Positions 27,475 to 36,368 of a stretch of 64,000 nt of DNA are shown one piece after another; positions within the stretch are counted from its first letter, which is position 1, and each line of letters begins with the position of its first letter. The position numbers and the translations under genes are program-made. Under the pieces are notes generated by a model, which was not told the DNA's origin, searched no databases, and saw only the letters and a program-made list of their open reading frames with translations. This DNA is from Streptomyces sp. NBC_00425 (lineage in GTDB: Bacteria > Actinomycetota > Actinomycetes > Streptomycetales > Streptomycetaceae), in the NCBI RefSeq assembly GCF_036030735.1, contig NZ_CP107928.1, positions 1,240,001 to 1,304,000 of the forward strand. The letters are read 5' to 3'.

Positions 27475-28616
27475 TCCTTGGCCCGCGCCGCCTGGGTCAC
27501 GGTTTGGACTCCCCGGGCGACCGCGAGCCGTGCGGCGCCCGCAACGGTGCCGGAATCGCCGACCGTGCTGCTGACCACCTCGGTGGGCCAGCTCAGCCGT
27601 GCCAGCTCGGCCCGCACACCGGGCAGGAGCTGCGGATCAGCGCCGGTGCTGCCGCCGAGCACGATCAGTCCGGGGTCCAGTACGGCGGTCACCGCGGCGG
27701 CGAGCCGGCCCACGTCCGCGGCGTGCCGGCCGACGATCTCGCCGGCCGTGGCCGCGCCCGCCCCGGCGAGGGCGAACAGCCGCTCGGTGGTGCGCGGGCA
27801 GGGCCCGTCCGCGGCCCCCCAGGCCTCCCTGGTCCGGCGCAGCAGGGAGCGGGCGCCGATGTACTCCTCCAGGGCCTCCCGGCGCGGCTCACGGCCGTCG
27901 TCCCAGGGATAGGGCAGCCGGGCGAGCTCTCCGGCGGCCCCGTTCGAGCCGCGCAGCACCTGTCCCCCGACGACGATGCCGAGACCGATGCCCACGCCGA
28001 TGCGCAGGTAGCCGAAGGTGTGCCGGCCCCGGGCGGCTCCCTCGTGCAGTTCCGCGAGGGCCGCGCAGTTGACGTTGTTCTCCAGCTGCACGGGCACGCC
28101 GGGGGGCAGGGCGACCGCCATGGCGTCGAAGACGGGGCCGGCCTTGGCGGTCGCGGGGCGCATGCCGCTGCCCAGCCGGTCCCGCGCGGCCACGTCGCCG
28201 ACGGCGACGACGATGGAGCGCAGCGGCACACCGTCGGGCAGCACGTCGAGCGCCTCGCGCACGGCGTCGGCGGCGTCCTTGCGGGAGGCGGTGGCCTCGG
28301 CGAGCAGGGCGCCGTCCAGGGCGCAGCCCCTGACCCGGGTGACGGCCGGGCCGAGATCGACGGCCAGCACCGCGCCCGCGGCCGGGCCGAGGCAGTAGAC
28401 GGCGGCGGAGCGGCCGGTGCCGCTGGAGGCGGTCCCGGAGTGTGCGGCGAGCCGGGCTGCCTCGAGCTCCGCCACGGCGGAGGACACCGTCGGTTTGGAC
28501 AGTCCCGCCAGGCTCGCGAGCTGCGGTCGGGTCGCGCTGCCCGCCTGGGCCAGCACGGAGAATACGGCGCTGGCGCTCTCGGTCAGGCGGGGGGCTTCCA
28601 CCACGTCGAGTTCCAC
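27471..28616 (-). CDS. ROK-family transcriptional repressor
   Basis: 381 residues. N-terminal winged helix (GSATRPQLASLAGLSKPTVSSAVAELEAARL), then a ROK sugar-kinase-like domain with phosphate motif LAVDLGPAVTRVRG and YLRIGVGIGLGIVVGG. Two features argue for a regulator only: the catalytic Asp motif NDAN is changed to NNVN, and the CxCGxxGC zinc motif is missing (no Cys in that stretch). GTG at 28616 is chosen for the GGGGGA six bases upstream. It faces the kinase gene across a shared operator and precedes the sugar ABC operon, so both are likely targets. Confidence 0.87.
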   Translation of the reverse strand: MELDVVEAPRLTESASAVFSVLAQAGSATRPQLASLAGLSKPTVSSAVAELEAARLAAHSGTASSGTGRSAAVYCLGPAAGAVLAVDLGPAVTRVRGCALDGALLAEATASRKDAADAVREALDVLPDGVPLRSIVVAVGDVAARDRLGSGMRPATAKAGPVFDAMAVALPPGVPVQLENNVNCAALAELHEGAARGRHTFGYLRIGVGIGLGIVVGGQVLRGSNGAAGELARLPYPWDDGREPRREALEEYIGARSLLRRTREAWGAADGPCPRTTERLFALAGAGAATAGEIVGRHAADVGRLAAAVTAVLDPGLIVLGGSTGADPQLLPGVRAELARLSWPTEVVSSTVGDSGTVAGAARLAVARGVQTVTQAARAKD

Positions 28617-28928
28617 AGATTCCCCCACACGGGTACAGGGCCGCGCGCGCCGGACGAGATCGTCCCGGCGGGCTGCGGCGATGGGATGCACCGACGTCGC
28701 GCGTTCCCGCCCCGCGCGGCCCGGCCGGGCCGCGCGGTGGTCGAGTGCGCGATTCCTCTTGACGCACTGTACTTCGTTAGTTAACTTCCTAACGAACTTC
28801 ACGGTACTCGCCTGCCGTGCTTCGCCAGAGGCCCGTCCCGGGGCTTCCCTAGTTCCTTCATGCCTGTTCCCTCGGTCACGGTTCGCCCGCCGTCGCAGCC
28901 CGTCAAGCGCATCGACGAAAGAGGATCC
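28617..28928. other. Divergent regulatory gap between ROK and kinase genes
   Basis: 312 bp without a gene. It holds the promoter/operator at 28759-28796 and then about 130 bp of kinase leader; 28617-28758 is GC-rich with nothing else I can identify. A start ATG at 28860 would extend the kinase but lacks a ribosome site. Confidence 0.5.
28759..28796 (+). promoter_or_regulatory. Promoter overlapped by an inverted-repeat operator
   Basis: TTGACG (28759-28764) and TAACTT (28782-28787) with a 17-bp spacer form a good promoter towards the kinase. A perfect 8-bp inverted repeat, TTCGTTAG (28773-28780) and CTAACGAA (28789-28796), straddles the -10, so a bound dimer would block RNA polymerase. It lies between the ROK gene and the kinase and is the natural candidate for the ROK protein's own operator. 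Confidence 0.65.
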
Positions 28929-29837
28929 GTGCAGGACTCTCCCCCTTCGAGCCCCCTCGTGGTCGGCGTCGACGTGGGCGGCACCAAGACGCATCTGCGC
29001 GCGCTCGCGGGCGACCACGTCGTGGTCGACCACGTGCGCGCCAGCAGTGGCTGGCGGCCCCACGACCCGGTCGCCGCCGCGCACTGGCTGGCCGTCCTCC
29101 TCCGCGAGGCACTGCCGGCAAACGCACGTCCCGCCGCGCTCGCCCTGGGGGCGCACGCCTGCGAGACCCCCCTCCAGTGCGCACGGATCCGTGTCGCGCT
29201 CCAGGAACTTCTCGGCGCGCCCGCGCATGTCGTGGGCGACGCCGAGTTGCTCGTTCCCGCCGCCGGTCTGGACAAGGGCGTCGGCCTCGTGGCCGGCACC
29301 GGCTCGGTCGCGGTGGGACGACTGCCCGACGGCGCCCCGGTCCAGGTGGGCGGCTGGGGAGCGGTCCTCGGCGACGAGGGCGGCGCCGCCGGACTCGTCC
29401 GGGAGGCCGCCCGGGCCGTATGGGCCGCGCACGACCGGGGCGAGGCCCCCGACGCCCTCGCACGCGGCCTGATCTCCTCCTTCGGCGTGCCGGAGGTCCC
29501 GGCGCTGGGCGCCGCGCTGGAGAGCGTCGCCGACGTCTCCGCCGAGTGGGGGCGGCACGCTCCCGTCGTCTTCGCGGCCGCCGCCGACGGCTCCGCCCTG
29601 GCCCGTTCCGTGATCGCCGGAGCCGGCGAGGACCTCGCGGCGCTCGTCGCACGTCTCGCGGCGCGCGGGGTCGCGGTCGACGACGTGGTCGTGGCGGGCG
29701 GCACGGTGCTCGGGCAGCCCGCGCTGTACGAGGCGTTCGCGGGCGCGCTCGGCGCCGCCGTGCCGGGAGCGCGGCCGCAGCCGCTCACCGTGCCGCCCGT
29801 CGAGGGCGCGGTGGCGCTGGCGCGCTCGCTGCTGTGA
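28929..29837 (+). CDS. BadF/BadG/BcrA/BcrD-type ATPase, N-acetylglucosamine-kinase-like
   Basis: 302 residues of the actin-like kinase superfamily. Phosphate-1 motif VVGVDVGGTKTHLRAL near the N-terminus, phosphate-2 in VGLVAGTGSVAVG, then GWGAVLGDEGGAAGL and adenosine motif DDVVVAGGTVLGQPALYEAF match GlcNAc-kinase-type members rather than the radical-enzyme activators. Expected role: ATP-dependent phosphorylation of an imported sugar. GTG at 28929 follows GAGGATC. Its neighbours support sugar use. Confidence 0.82.
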   Translation: MQDSPPSSPLVVGVDVGGTKTHLRALAGDHVVVDHVRASSGWRPHDPVAAAHWLAVLLREALPANARPAALALGAHACETPLQCARIRVALQELLGAPAHVVGDAELLVPAAGLDKGVGLVAGTGSVAVGRLPDGAPVQVGGWGAVLGDEGGAAGLVREAARAVWAAHDRGEAPDALARGLISSFGVPEVPALGAALESVADVSAEWGRHAPVVFAAAADGSALARSVIAGAGEDLAALVARLAARGVAVDDVVVAGGTVLGQPALYEAFAGALGAAVPGARPQPLTVPPVEGAVALARSLL

Positions 29838-30029
29838 GCCGCCGGCGGCACGTTCACCCGCAGGACACGCAACCGTCGCCGGGCCCTCGCGAAAGCGACA
29901 CGACCCGGCCGTAGATCTTCGCTCAGACGCGTCACCCGGCTCACGGGGTCGTCGCAGGACCCACGGACCGCCGTCGCGCACCCTCCTCCCTCCGGCCCTC
30001 GGCCGAGGCCACTCCAGGAAGGCACATCC

Positions 30030-31949
30030 ATGCCGTCACCCGTCGGGCTCAGCACCCCCTCGGCAGTGAACAGAAGGCGTTTCCTCAAGTTCTCCGTGGG
30101 CGGGTCGGCGGCCCTGGTGGCCGCCCCGACGCTGGCCTCCTGGCTGGCCGCCGCGGACGCCAAGGCCGCCACCGGTCCGCTCGCGTTCGTCGACGACTAC
30201 AAGACGAACGTCAGCACGAACCTCACGCCCGAGACCAACGCGGTGATCCGCGCTCTCGGCGGCTTCGCCCGCATATGGAAGACCGGCTCCGCGTGGAACA
30301 CGGGCACGCCGCTGCGGCCCGACATCCTGCGCGCCAACATGCGCTACTGCATAGCGATCACCCGGAGCCGCACGGAGGCACAGGGCAAGGAGGCCTTCCT
30401 CTACGACCGTCAGCACCAGAGTTACTCGACGATCGCCGGCCTGGGCCCCCTGTCGGATCTGTACAAGACGGGCGCCAAGGCCGTCACGTCGATCACCCGT
30501 GCGCCGGACGGCATCCCGGCCACCAAGATCGACGACGCCGTGCCCGCCGACGCGCCCGCGGGCTCCGCGCTCGGCGCCGGTTCGTACGCCTCCGACCTCG
30601 GCCTGGTCGCCAAGCTCGTCGACACGGTGCGCGGCAACTACGCCTCGGGCAACCCGAGCAAGTACTCGTTCCAGTACCCGCGGCCGTGGCGCATGAACGA
30701 GAACAGCGAGGTCGTCGACACCGGGAAGACCGACGCGCTCGGATTCCCCGTCTACGACTCCAAGGTGGTCGTCGTGCCGCAGCTGCTGCGCCAGCGCAGC
30801 AGCTCGCCGACGGACGACGGCGGATTCCCGAGCGGCCACACCAACGCCTTCCACCTGGCGTCGCTGGCGTACGCGTACGCCGTCCCCGAGCGGTTCCAGG
30901 AGCTGGTGACGCGCGCCCTGCAGCTGAGCCACACCCGGATCATGTCCGGCATGCACTCCACCGTCGACGTCATCGGCGGCCGCATCATGGCCACCGCGCT
31001 CGCCGCCGCCACGCTCGCCGACCCTGCCAACGCCGAGCTGAAGGCGGCCGCCCGCGCCCAGGCCCTGGCCTACTTCACCGAGAAGACCGGCACGACCGCC
31101 GACACCCTGTTCGCCTACGCGCACTCCGACGCCTGCGACGAGTACGCCGACCGCGAGGCCAACGCCCGCGCCGTCGAGCCCCGGCTGACCTACGTCCTCA
31201 CCAGGGAGGGCCGCAAGGAGCCCCTGACGGTGCCCAAGGGCGCGGAGGTGCTGCTGGAGACCCGGCAGCCGTACCTCACCGCGGCCCAGCGCCGGGAGGT
31301 GCTGCGCACGACCGCGCTGCCCTCCGGGTACGTGCTGCTGGACGGCTTCGAGCAGTGGGGCCGGCTGAACCTGTTCGCGGCCGCGGACGGTTACGGCGCC
31401 TTCGACTGCGACGTCACGGTCACCATGGACGCCGCCCAGCACGGCTTCCAGGCGGCCGACGCCTGGCGCAACGACATCACGGGCGAGGGCGGTCTGACCA
31501 AGCGCGGTTCCGGCGCCCTCACCCTGACCGGGCACAACCGCTACCACGGCGGCACCGTCGTCGAGGGGGGCGTGCTCGTGGCCGGGCACGCAGGCGCCCT
31601 CGGCCAGGGCGACGTGCGGCTGACCGGCGGCACGCTGCGCGCGGACGAGCCGGTGCGGGTGCGCGGCGCGTGGTCCCAGGGGGCCGGCGCGGTGCTCGAC
31701 CTGACGCTGCGCGGGCACCACGGTCCGGCGCTGACGGTGTCCGGGCGGGTTCGGCTCGACCGGGGCTCGGTGCTCTCGCTGCGTCTCGACGCCGACCGGC
31801 CGCCGACCGCGGGGACGACCGTGCCGGTGATCGCTGCGTCGGCGCTGCGCGGCCAGTTCGACCGCATCGCACTGGTGGACTGCGCTCACCTGCGGGCCGT
31901 CCCCGTGTACACGGCGCACGGCCTCTCGGTACGCCTGCTGAAGCGGTGA
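30030..31949 (+). CDS. Tat-exported PAP2-family phosphatase with C-terminal beta-strand-repeat domain
   Basis: 639 residues. Twin-arginine signal NRRRFLKFSVGG at 14-25 followed by a hydrophobic stretch ending near ADAKA. The PAP2/class A acid phosphatase triad of motifs is complete: K211...RP (KYSFQYPRP), PSGHT at 267-271 and SHTRIMSGMHSTVD with R303, H309 and D313. Residues about 480-560 contain GGLTKRGSGALTLTGHNRYHGG, matching the autotransporter-associated beta-strand repeat; this is unusual in a Gram-positive phosphatase. Likely a secreted phosphomonoesterase or diphosphatase. ATG at 30030 follows AGGAAGG. The 192-bp gap upstream shows no clear promoter. Confidence 0.85.
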   Translation: MPSPVGLSTPSAVNRRRFLKFSVGGSAALVAAPTLASWLAAADAKAATGPLAFVDDYKTNVSTNLTPETNAVIRALGGFARIWKTGSAWNTGTPLRPDILRANMRYCIAITRSRTEAQGKEAFLYDRQHQSYSTIAGLGPLSDLYKTGAKAVTSITRAPDGIPATKIDDAVPADAPAGSALGAGSYASDLGLVAKLVDTVRGNYASGNPSKYSFQYPRPWRMNENSEVVDTGKTDALGFPVYDSKVVVVPQLLRQRSSSPTDDGGFPSGHTNAFHLASLAYAYAVPERFQELVTRALQLSHTRIMSGMHSTVDVIGGRIMATALAAATLADPANAELKAAARAQALAYFTEKTGTTADTLFAYAHSDACDEYADREANARAVEPRLTYVLTREGRKEPLTVPKGAEVLLETRQPYLTAAQRREVLRTTALPSGYVLLDGFEQWGRLNLFAAADGYGAFDCDVTVTMDAAQHGFQAADAWRNDITGEGGLTKRGSGALTLTGHNRYHGGTVVEGGVLVAGHAGALGQGDVRLTGGTLRADEPVRVRGAWSQGAGAVLDLTLRGHHGPALTVSGRVRLDRGSVLSLRLDADRPPTAGTTVPVIAASALRGQFDRIALVDCAHLRAVPVYTAHGLSVRLLKR

Positions 31950-31956
31950 CACCCCC

Positions 31957-32011
31957 GTGGCGGGAGTCGACCCCGGGCAGGCACATCCCCTGCCGGGTCG
32001 ACTCCCGCCAC
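31957..32011 (+). terminator. Long hairpin terminator after the PAP2 gene
   Basis: GTGGCGGGAGTCGACCC (31957-31973) pairs perfectly with 31995-32011 (17 bp), and inner arms GGCAGG/CCTGCC add six pairs past a small bulge. It begins seven bases after the stop codon. No U-run follows. Confidence 0.8.
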
Positions 32012-32186
32012 CCCCGGCCGGCGTCCCGCCGGGGCCGACGTCGCCCAGGGGGCCGACGGCGCCCGGGGCCGGTGACGGCGTGTGGGGCCCGGTCATGACG
32101 TACCGGCGGTAATCCGCGATCACCGGGGGTGCGGGAGGGGTCCTGGCCCGCCCTCCGTCCTCCCTTGCCCGCCGGGTCCCTGAGCT

Positions 32187-33143
32187 ATGTTGAGCTTCGT
32201 GGAAGACAAGGGAGGCGCACCGGCGCCATCGCCGCAGCAGGCACGCGCACAGGCATCCGCGATCACCTCGGGCAGGACCGGGCCGGAGACGGAGGTGTCC
32301 CCGACCTCCCGGCTGAGGGCGCTCTTCGACGGGCCCCGACTCTCCCCGGGGCAGCGGCGTATCGCCCAGTATCTGATCGAGCACATCACCGAGGCGGCGT
32401 TCCTGTCGATCACCGACCTCGCGGACCGGGTCGGCGTCAGTCAGCCCTCGGTGACCCGGTTCGCCGCGGCGGTGGGCTTCAGCGGGTATCCCGCGCTGCG
32501 GGAGAAGCTCCAGTCGATCGCGCTCGGCGCGCTGGCCGGCGGCCCTGCGGCGGAGGTGAACCGCAGCAACGAACTGCAGGCGGCGGTCGACGCGGAGATC
32601 GAGAACCTGGAGAACCTGCGGCGCGACTTCGCCGACCCCGACCATGTCATCGACGTCGGCCGGCAGCTCTCCCGGTCGACGCCGCTGACCATCCTCGGGC
32701 TGCGCATCTCCGCCTCGCTGGCCGAGTACTTCGCCTACGCCGCCCGCCGCGTCCACCCGGACGTGCGGCTGGTGACCCGGGGCGGCAGCGTGGCCTACGA
32801 CGCGCTGCTGCAGTCCCGGGAGGCGGGCGGGACCTGGGTGCTGGCGTTCTCGATGCCCCGGCACGCGCAGGAGACCCTGACCGCCGTGCGGGTGGCACGC
32901 AGCGCCGGCCTCAAGGTCGCACTGATCACCGACCTCGCGCTGGGGCCGGTGGCCGACGAGGCCGACGCCACCTTCGCCAGCGGCACCGGCTCCCGCCTGG
33001 TCTTCGACTCCTACGCCGCCCCCGGCGTGATGGCCGCGGCGCTGCTCCAGGCCATGACCGACGCCGGCCCCGAGCGCACCCAGGCGCGGCTCGAGGAATA
33101 CGAGCAGATCGCCGAGCAGCACCAGTTCTTCCTCCGGGAATGA
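32187..33143 (+). CDS. MurR/RpiR-family transcriptional regulator
   Basis: 318 residues: N-terminal RpiR helix-turn-helix (about 42-115, with FLSITDLADRVGVSQPSVTRFAAAVGF) and C-terminal SIS sugar-isomerase-like domain (about 145-290) that binds a phosphosugar. ATG at 32187 lacks a ribosome site; the in-frame GTG at 32199 lies about seven bases after TATGTT and could be a leaderless start. It probably controls sugar-phosphate genes, perhaps the adjacent cluster. Confidence 0.85.
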   Translation: MLSFVEDKGGAPAPSPQQARAQASAITSGRTGPETEVSPTSRLRALFDGPRLSPGQRRIAQYLIEHITEAAFLSITDLADRVGVSQPSVTRFAAAVGFSGYPALREKLQSIALGALAGGPAAEVNRSNELQAAVDAEIENLENLRRDFADPDHVIDVGRQLSRSTPLTILGLRISASLAEYFAYAARRVHPDVRLVTRGGSVAYDALLQSREAGGTWVLAFSMPRHAQETLTAVRVARSAGLKVALITDLALGPVADEADATFASGTGSRLVFDSYAAPGVMAAALLQAMTDAGPERTQARLEEYEQIAEQHQFFLRE

Positions 33144-33453
33144 CCGTTTTACCCAGGACCACCCCCTCCCGCACAAAAGACCAATGGGATCAGTACGGGC
33201 ATTTCACGCATGAATGTTTTCATACGTCTTGCAAACCCGTCGGCATATATAAATACTGCTCACGGCCGCACCCGCCCGCGAAGGGCTCCTGTACGGGCAC
33301 CCGAAGACCGCCGTCCCCTACCCACGTCGGCGTTCGGGGTGCTCGGGGCATCGCTTGCGCGAGCGCCCTAGGCGGCCCCGGTCATCCCCTGGACCGGGGC
33401 CGCCCCGAACCGTCGGACCACCGTCACGACGCCACATACCGGAAGCGATGATC
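33144..33453. other. AT-rich intergenic stretch, possible small-RNA locus
   Basis: 310 bp. Positions about 33150-33260 are strikingly AT-rich for this genome and include TTGCAA (33229-33234) and TATATAAAT (33246-33254). A 13-bp perfect hairpin closes the stretch at 33371-33404. Reading from the AT-rich patch to the hairpin would give an RNA of about 140-150 nt on the plus strand. It could equally be an attenuated leader of the next gene. Confidence 0.35.
33371..33404 (+). terminator. Perfect 13-bp hairpin upstream of the 124-aa gene
   Basis: GGCGGCCCCGGTC (33371-33383) and GACCGGGGCCGCC (33392-33404) with an 8-base loop. It may end the RpiR transcript or an independent small RNA; it lies 50 bp before the next start codon, so an attenuator role is also possible. 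Confidence 0.6.
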
Positions 33454-33828
33454 ATGACTCTGACGACGACGCGCATCAGCTCGGACTGGCCGTGCCAGGT
33501 CAAGACGCCCGGCAGCTACGACTGGGAGCGCTCGGCCGCCAAGTGGCTGCGTGAGCTGGTGCCCGCGCGCTACGCGAGCTACCCCGCCCTGCTGCGTCAC
33601 CCGGTGCTGCTCGCCCGTCATGCGCAGATCCAGGTCCAGAACGAGGTCCGGGTCGCCCGCACCGCCCTGCAGACCGCCCGCGCCGACCTCCCCCGGCTCG
33701 GACTGGCCGAGTCCGTCATCGAGCACACCATCAAGATGTACGCGGCCGAGGTCATGCAGCTCCAGCACATCGCCCGCAGCGTCCGAGCCGTCGCCCAGGC
33801 TCTGACGGAGCACAGCGCCGGGCGCTGA
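33454..33828 (+). CDS. Conserved hypothetical protein
   Basis: 124 residues, soluble, mostly helical, basic N-terminal half; WERSAAKWLRELVPARYASYPALLRHPVLLARHAQ is split by helices and followed by an amphipathic helix rich in Gln/Val. ATG at 33454 is preferred over ATG 33448 because GGAAG sits eight bases upstream. No family recognised; a small helical regulator or adaptor is possible but not shown. Confidence 0.7.
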   Translation: MTLTTTRISSDWPCQVKTPGSYDWERSAAKWLRELVPARYASYPALLRHPVLLARHAQIQVQNEVRVARTALQTARADLPRLGLAESVIEHTIKMYAAEVMQLQHIARSVRAVAQALTEHSAGR

Positions 33829-33928
33829 ACGACCCGTCGCGACCGATGTCCGCGCAGGCCATCGCACCTGGCGGGAGGGTTGTCGCAAGGCCTCGATCCG
33901 AGCCGTGCCCATGTGCCATGCTCGAGGC

Positions 33929-36310
33929 GTGACGAGCGAACCCGCCCTGCCCGCGGAGTCCGGCGGCGTCCCCGACATGGCCGCGCTGACCCGCGTCGTG
34001 GCCCGTCAGCGCGCCGAGATGGACCGGCTGCAGGACCTCGCGGCCACCGCGGCCGTGCTGGAGCGCGCCAAGGGCGCGGTGATGGCACAACGCGGCTGCA
34101 CCCCCGACGCCGCCCAGGACGAACTGCACCGGCGGGCGCAGACCGCGCGGCGGACCCTGCTGGAGGAGTGCTGGATCACCCTCGGCTCCCTCGCCGCACC
34201 ACAGCACACCGAGCCCGCGGCCCCCTCCGCCGACGCCCCGGAGCGGCGGAGCATGCCGCAGCAGGCCGCCGACGAGATCGACGCCGCGGCCCTCGGCCGG
34301 CTCAGCCGGGCCCTCGTCCGGGTCGGCGGCCCGCAGGATCTCGCCCGCACACTGCTCGACCACCTCGCCCCGGACGTGGGCGCCGACGCCGTCATGATCT
34401 ACGCGCGGCTGCCCGGCGGCGGGCTCGACCTCGTGGGGCACGCCGGGATCGACGAGACGCTGGCCGACCAGTGGGGACGGGTTCCGCCGGTGAGCGGCAT
34501 CGCCGCACGCGTCGCCCTCGAGTCCGGCCGGCCGTGCTGGCTGGAGGACGTCGACAAGGACGCCCAGCGCTATCTGCTGATCGGCGAGCCGGCCCGGCGC
34601 TGGCCGACCCGGGCCTGGCTGCCGGTGGTCACCGGGGAGTCGGCCGATGTCGCGGTGGGCGTCCTGCGCCGGCGTGAGGGTCCCTTCACGCCGCGCGTCC
34701 GGGAACATCTGCTGGCCGTCGCCCAGCTCTGCGCGGGCCCGCTGCGCACCTCGGACGTCCGTCGGCCCACCGCCGCCGGGGCCGCCGCGGACGCCATGCG
34801 GACGATGTTCGACCGGCTGCCGGTCTCCGCGGTGCTCCTCTCCCCGCTGCGTTCCGCGTCGGGGCACGTCGAGGACTTCCGCATCGACGCCGCCACCCGG
34901 ATGACCTCCGACGCCAGGGGCCGCAGCGGGCCCGAACTGGTCGGCCTGCGCTTCCTGGAGTGCTGGCCGGAGATGGCCGGCGAACCGCTGTGGCAGGGCT
35001 GCCTCCGGACGCTGGCGGGCGACGAGCCGTTCGAGGGCGAGCCGTTCGCCCTGCAGCAGATGATCGCCGGGTTCAGCGAGCTGTCCACCTACTCGGCGAG
35101 GGCGGCGCGGCTGGACGACGGACTGGTCGTCAGCTGGGTCCGGCACGACCCCTCCGACCGGCAGGAGCAGCGGCTGGCGGACGTGCAGCGGCTGGGCAAC
35201 CTCGGCTGGGTCACCTGGAACCTGGTGACGGGCGAGGGGAACTGGTCCTCCCAGGTCTTCGCCATCCTCGGACGCGACCCCGCCCGGGGCGTCGTCCCCC
35301 TTGCGGGTCTGCCGCGGCTCGCCCTCCCCGAGGACGTGCCCGTGCTGGCCCGCTCCGTCGGGGAGCTGGTGCGCCACGGGCAGCCGTGCGACGTGCCGTT
35401 CCGGTTCGTCACCCGGGACGGCGTCCGCCATCTGCGGGTGGTCGCGGAGGCCGTGCCCGACGCGGAGGGCACGCCCGTCGAGGTGCACGGCTTCGTGCAG
35501 GACCTCACCGCGCAGCGCAACGCCGAACTCGCCCTCGTCGCCAGCGAGCGGGCGATGCTCACCCAGCACGGCGTGCTGCAGGCCGAACGCACGGCCGCCG
35601 CCCGCCTGCAGGAGGCACTGCTCCCCCTGCCGAAGCAGCCCGTCCGGCTGGCCGGGCTGCGGGTGGACATCGCGTACCTGCCGGCGCAGTCGGATCTCAG
35701 CGTCGGCGGCGACTGGTTCAGCGCCATCGAACTGCCCGACGGGGACGCGCTGTTCGTGGTGGGCGACGTGGCGGGGCACGGTCTGGGCGCCGTCGCCGCG
35801 ATGGCGCTGCTGCGGTTCACCGCCAAGGGCATGATCATCACGGGTTCGTCGCTGACCGGGGCGCTCAGCCGGCTCAACGCGCTGCTGCTGCACTCCCGCG
35901 ATCCGCACGGCTCGGCGACCATGATGCTGGCCCGCTACAGCCCCGGCGAGCACCGGCTCGTGTGGGCGCAGGCCGGCCACCCACCGCCGCTGCTGCTGCG
36001 CGCCGGTGAGGCCCGCTACCTCGAGCGCCCCTACGGGATGCTCCTCGGCGCGACGGACGCGCCACGGTACGAGGAGAGCGAGGTCCTCCTCGAACCGGGC
36101 GACCGGCTGCTGCTGTACACCGACGGTCTGGTCGAACGGCCCGCGGAGAGCATCGACCAGGGCCTGGAGCGGCTCGCCCGGGCCGCCGCCCGCCGCGGCC
36201 CGGACGGGCCTGCGCCGCTGGAACAGTTGCTCGGCGCGGTGCTGGAGCCCGACGGCCGCGACGACGTGTGCGTGCTCGACATCCGGCTGCCGCAGGACGG
36301 CGAGCGGTAG
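33929..36310 (+). CDS. Multi-sensor signalling protein: ANTAR-GAF-PAS-PP2C (SpoIIE) phosphatase
   Basis: 793 residues. Domains in order: ANTAR-like N-terminus (about 15-80; LERAKGAVMAQRGCTPDAAQDELHRRA is the RNA-binding signature region), GAF sensor (about 115-250), two PAS-like regions (about 285-400 and 410-530), a short coiled linker, and a SpoIIE-type PP2C domain (about 570-790) with VGGDWFSA, GDVAGHGLGA, LLYTDGLVERP and RDDVCVLDIRL. It is cytoplasmic, with no membrane helix. Such proteins reset anti-sigma antagonists in response to small signals; an ANTAR domain in front is uncommon. GTG at 33929 has only a weak GAGG ribosome site. Confidence 0.83.
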   Translation: MTSEPALPAESGGVPDMAALTRVVARQRAEMDRLQDLAATAAVLERAKGAVMAQRGCTPDAAQDELHRRAQTARRTLLEECWITLGSLAAPQHTEPAAPSADAPERRSMPQQAADEIDAAALGRLSRALVRVGGPQDLARTLLDHLAPDVGADAVMIYARLPGGGLDLVGHAGIDETLADQWGRVPPVSGIAARVALESGRPCWLEDVDKDAQRYLLIGEPARRWPTRAWLPVVTGESADVAVGVLRRREGPFTPRVREHLLAVAQLCAGPLRTSDVRRPTAAGAAADAMRTMFDRLPVSAVLLSPLRSASGHVEDFRIDAATRMTSDARGRSGPELVGLRFLECWPEMAGEPLWQGCLRTLAGDEPFEGEPFALQQMIAGFSELSTYSARAARLDDGLVVSWVRHDPSDRQEQRLADVQRLGNLGWVTWNLVTGEGNWSSQVFAILGRDPARGVVPLAGLPRLALPEDVPVLARSVGELVRHGQPCDVPFRFVTRDGVRHLRVVAEAVPDAEGTPVEVHGFVQDLTAQRNAELALVASERAMLTQHGVLQAERTAAARLQEALLPLPKQPVRLAGLRVDIAYLPAQSDLSVGGDWFSAIELPDGDALFVVGDVAGHGLGAVAAMALLRFTAKGMIITGSSLTGALSRLNALLLHSRDPHGSATMMLARYSPGEHRLVWAQAGHPPPLLLRAGEARYLERPYGMLLGATDAPRYEESEVLLEPGDRLLLYTDGLVERPAESIDQGLERLARAAARRGPDGPAPLEQLLGAVLEPDGRDDVCVLDIRLPQDGER

Positions 36311-36368
36311 GCCCGGCCGCTTCCCGCCCCGCCCGGCCCCGCCCGGCATGCACCCCGCCGGCACCCGG

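Noticed and set aside
29838..29849. GCCGCCGGCGGC palindrome after the kinase stop
   Set aside because: No loop is possible for a stable hairpin, and such GC palindromes occur by chance in this genome.
33210..33371. 53-codon frame starting MNVFIRLANPSAYINTA and ending at the hairpin
   Set aside because: No ribosome site, weak third-position GC bias and AT-rich promoter-like sequence inside it; more likely regulatory or small-RNA DNA.
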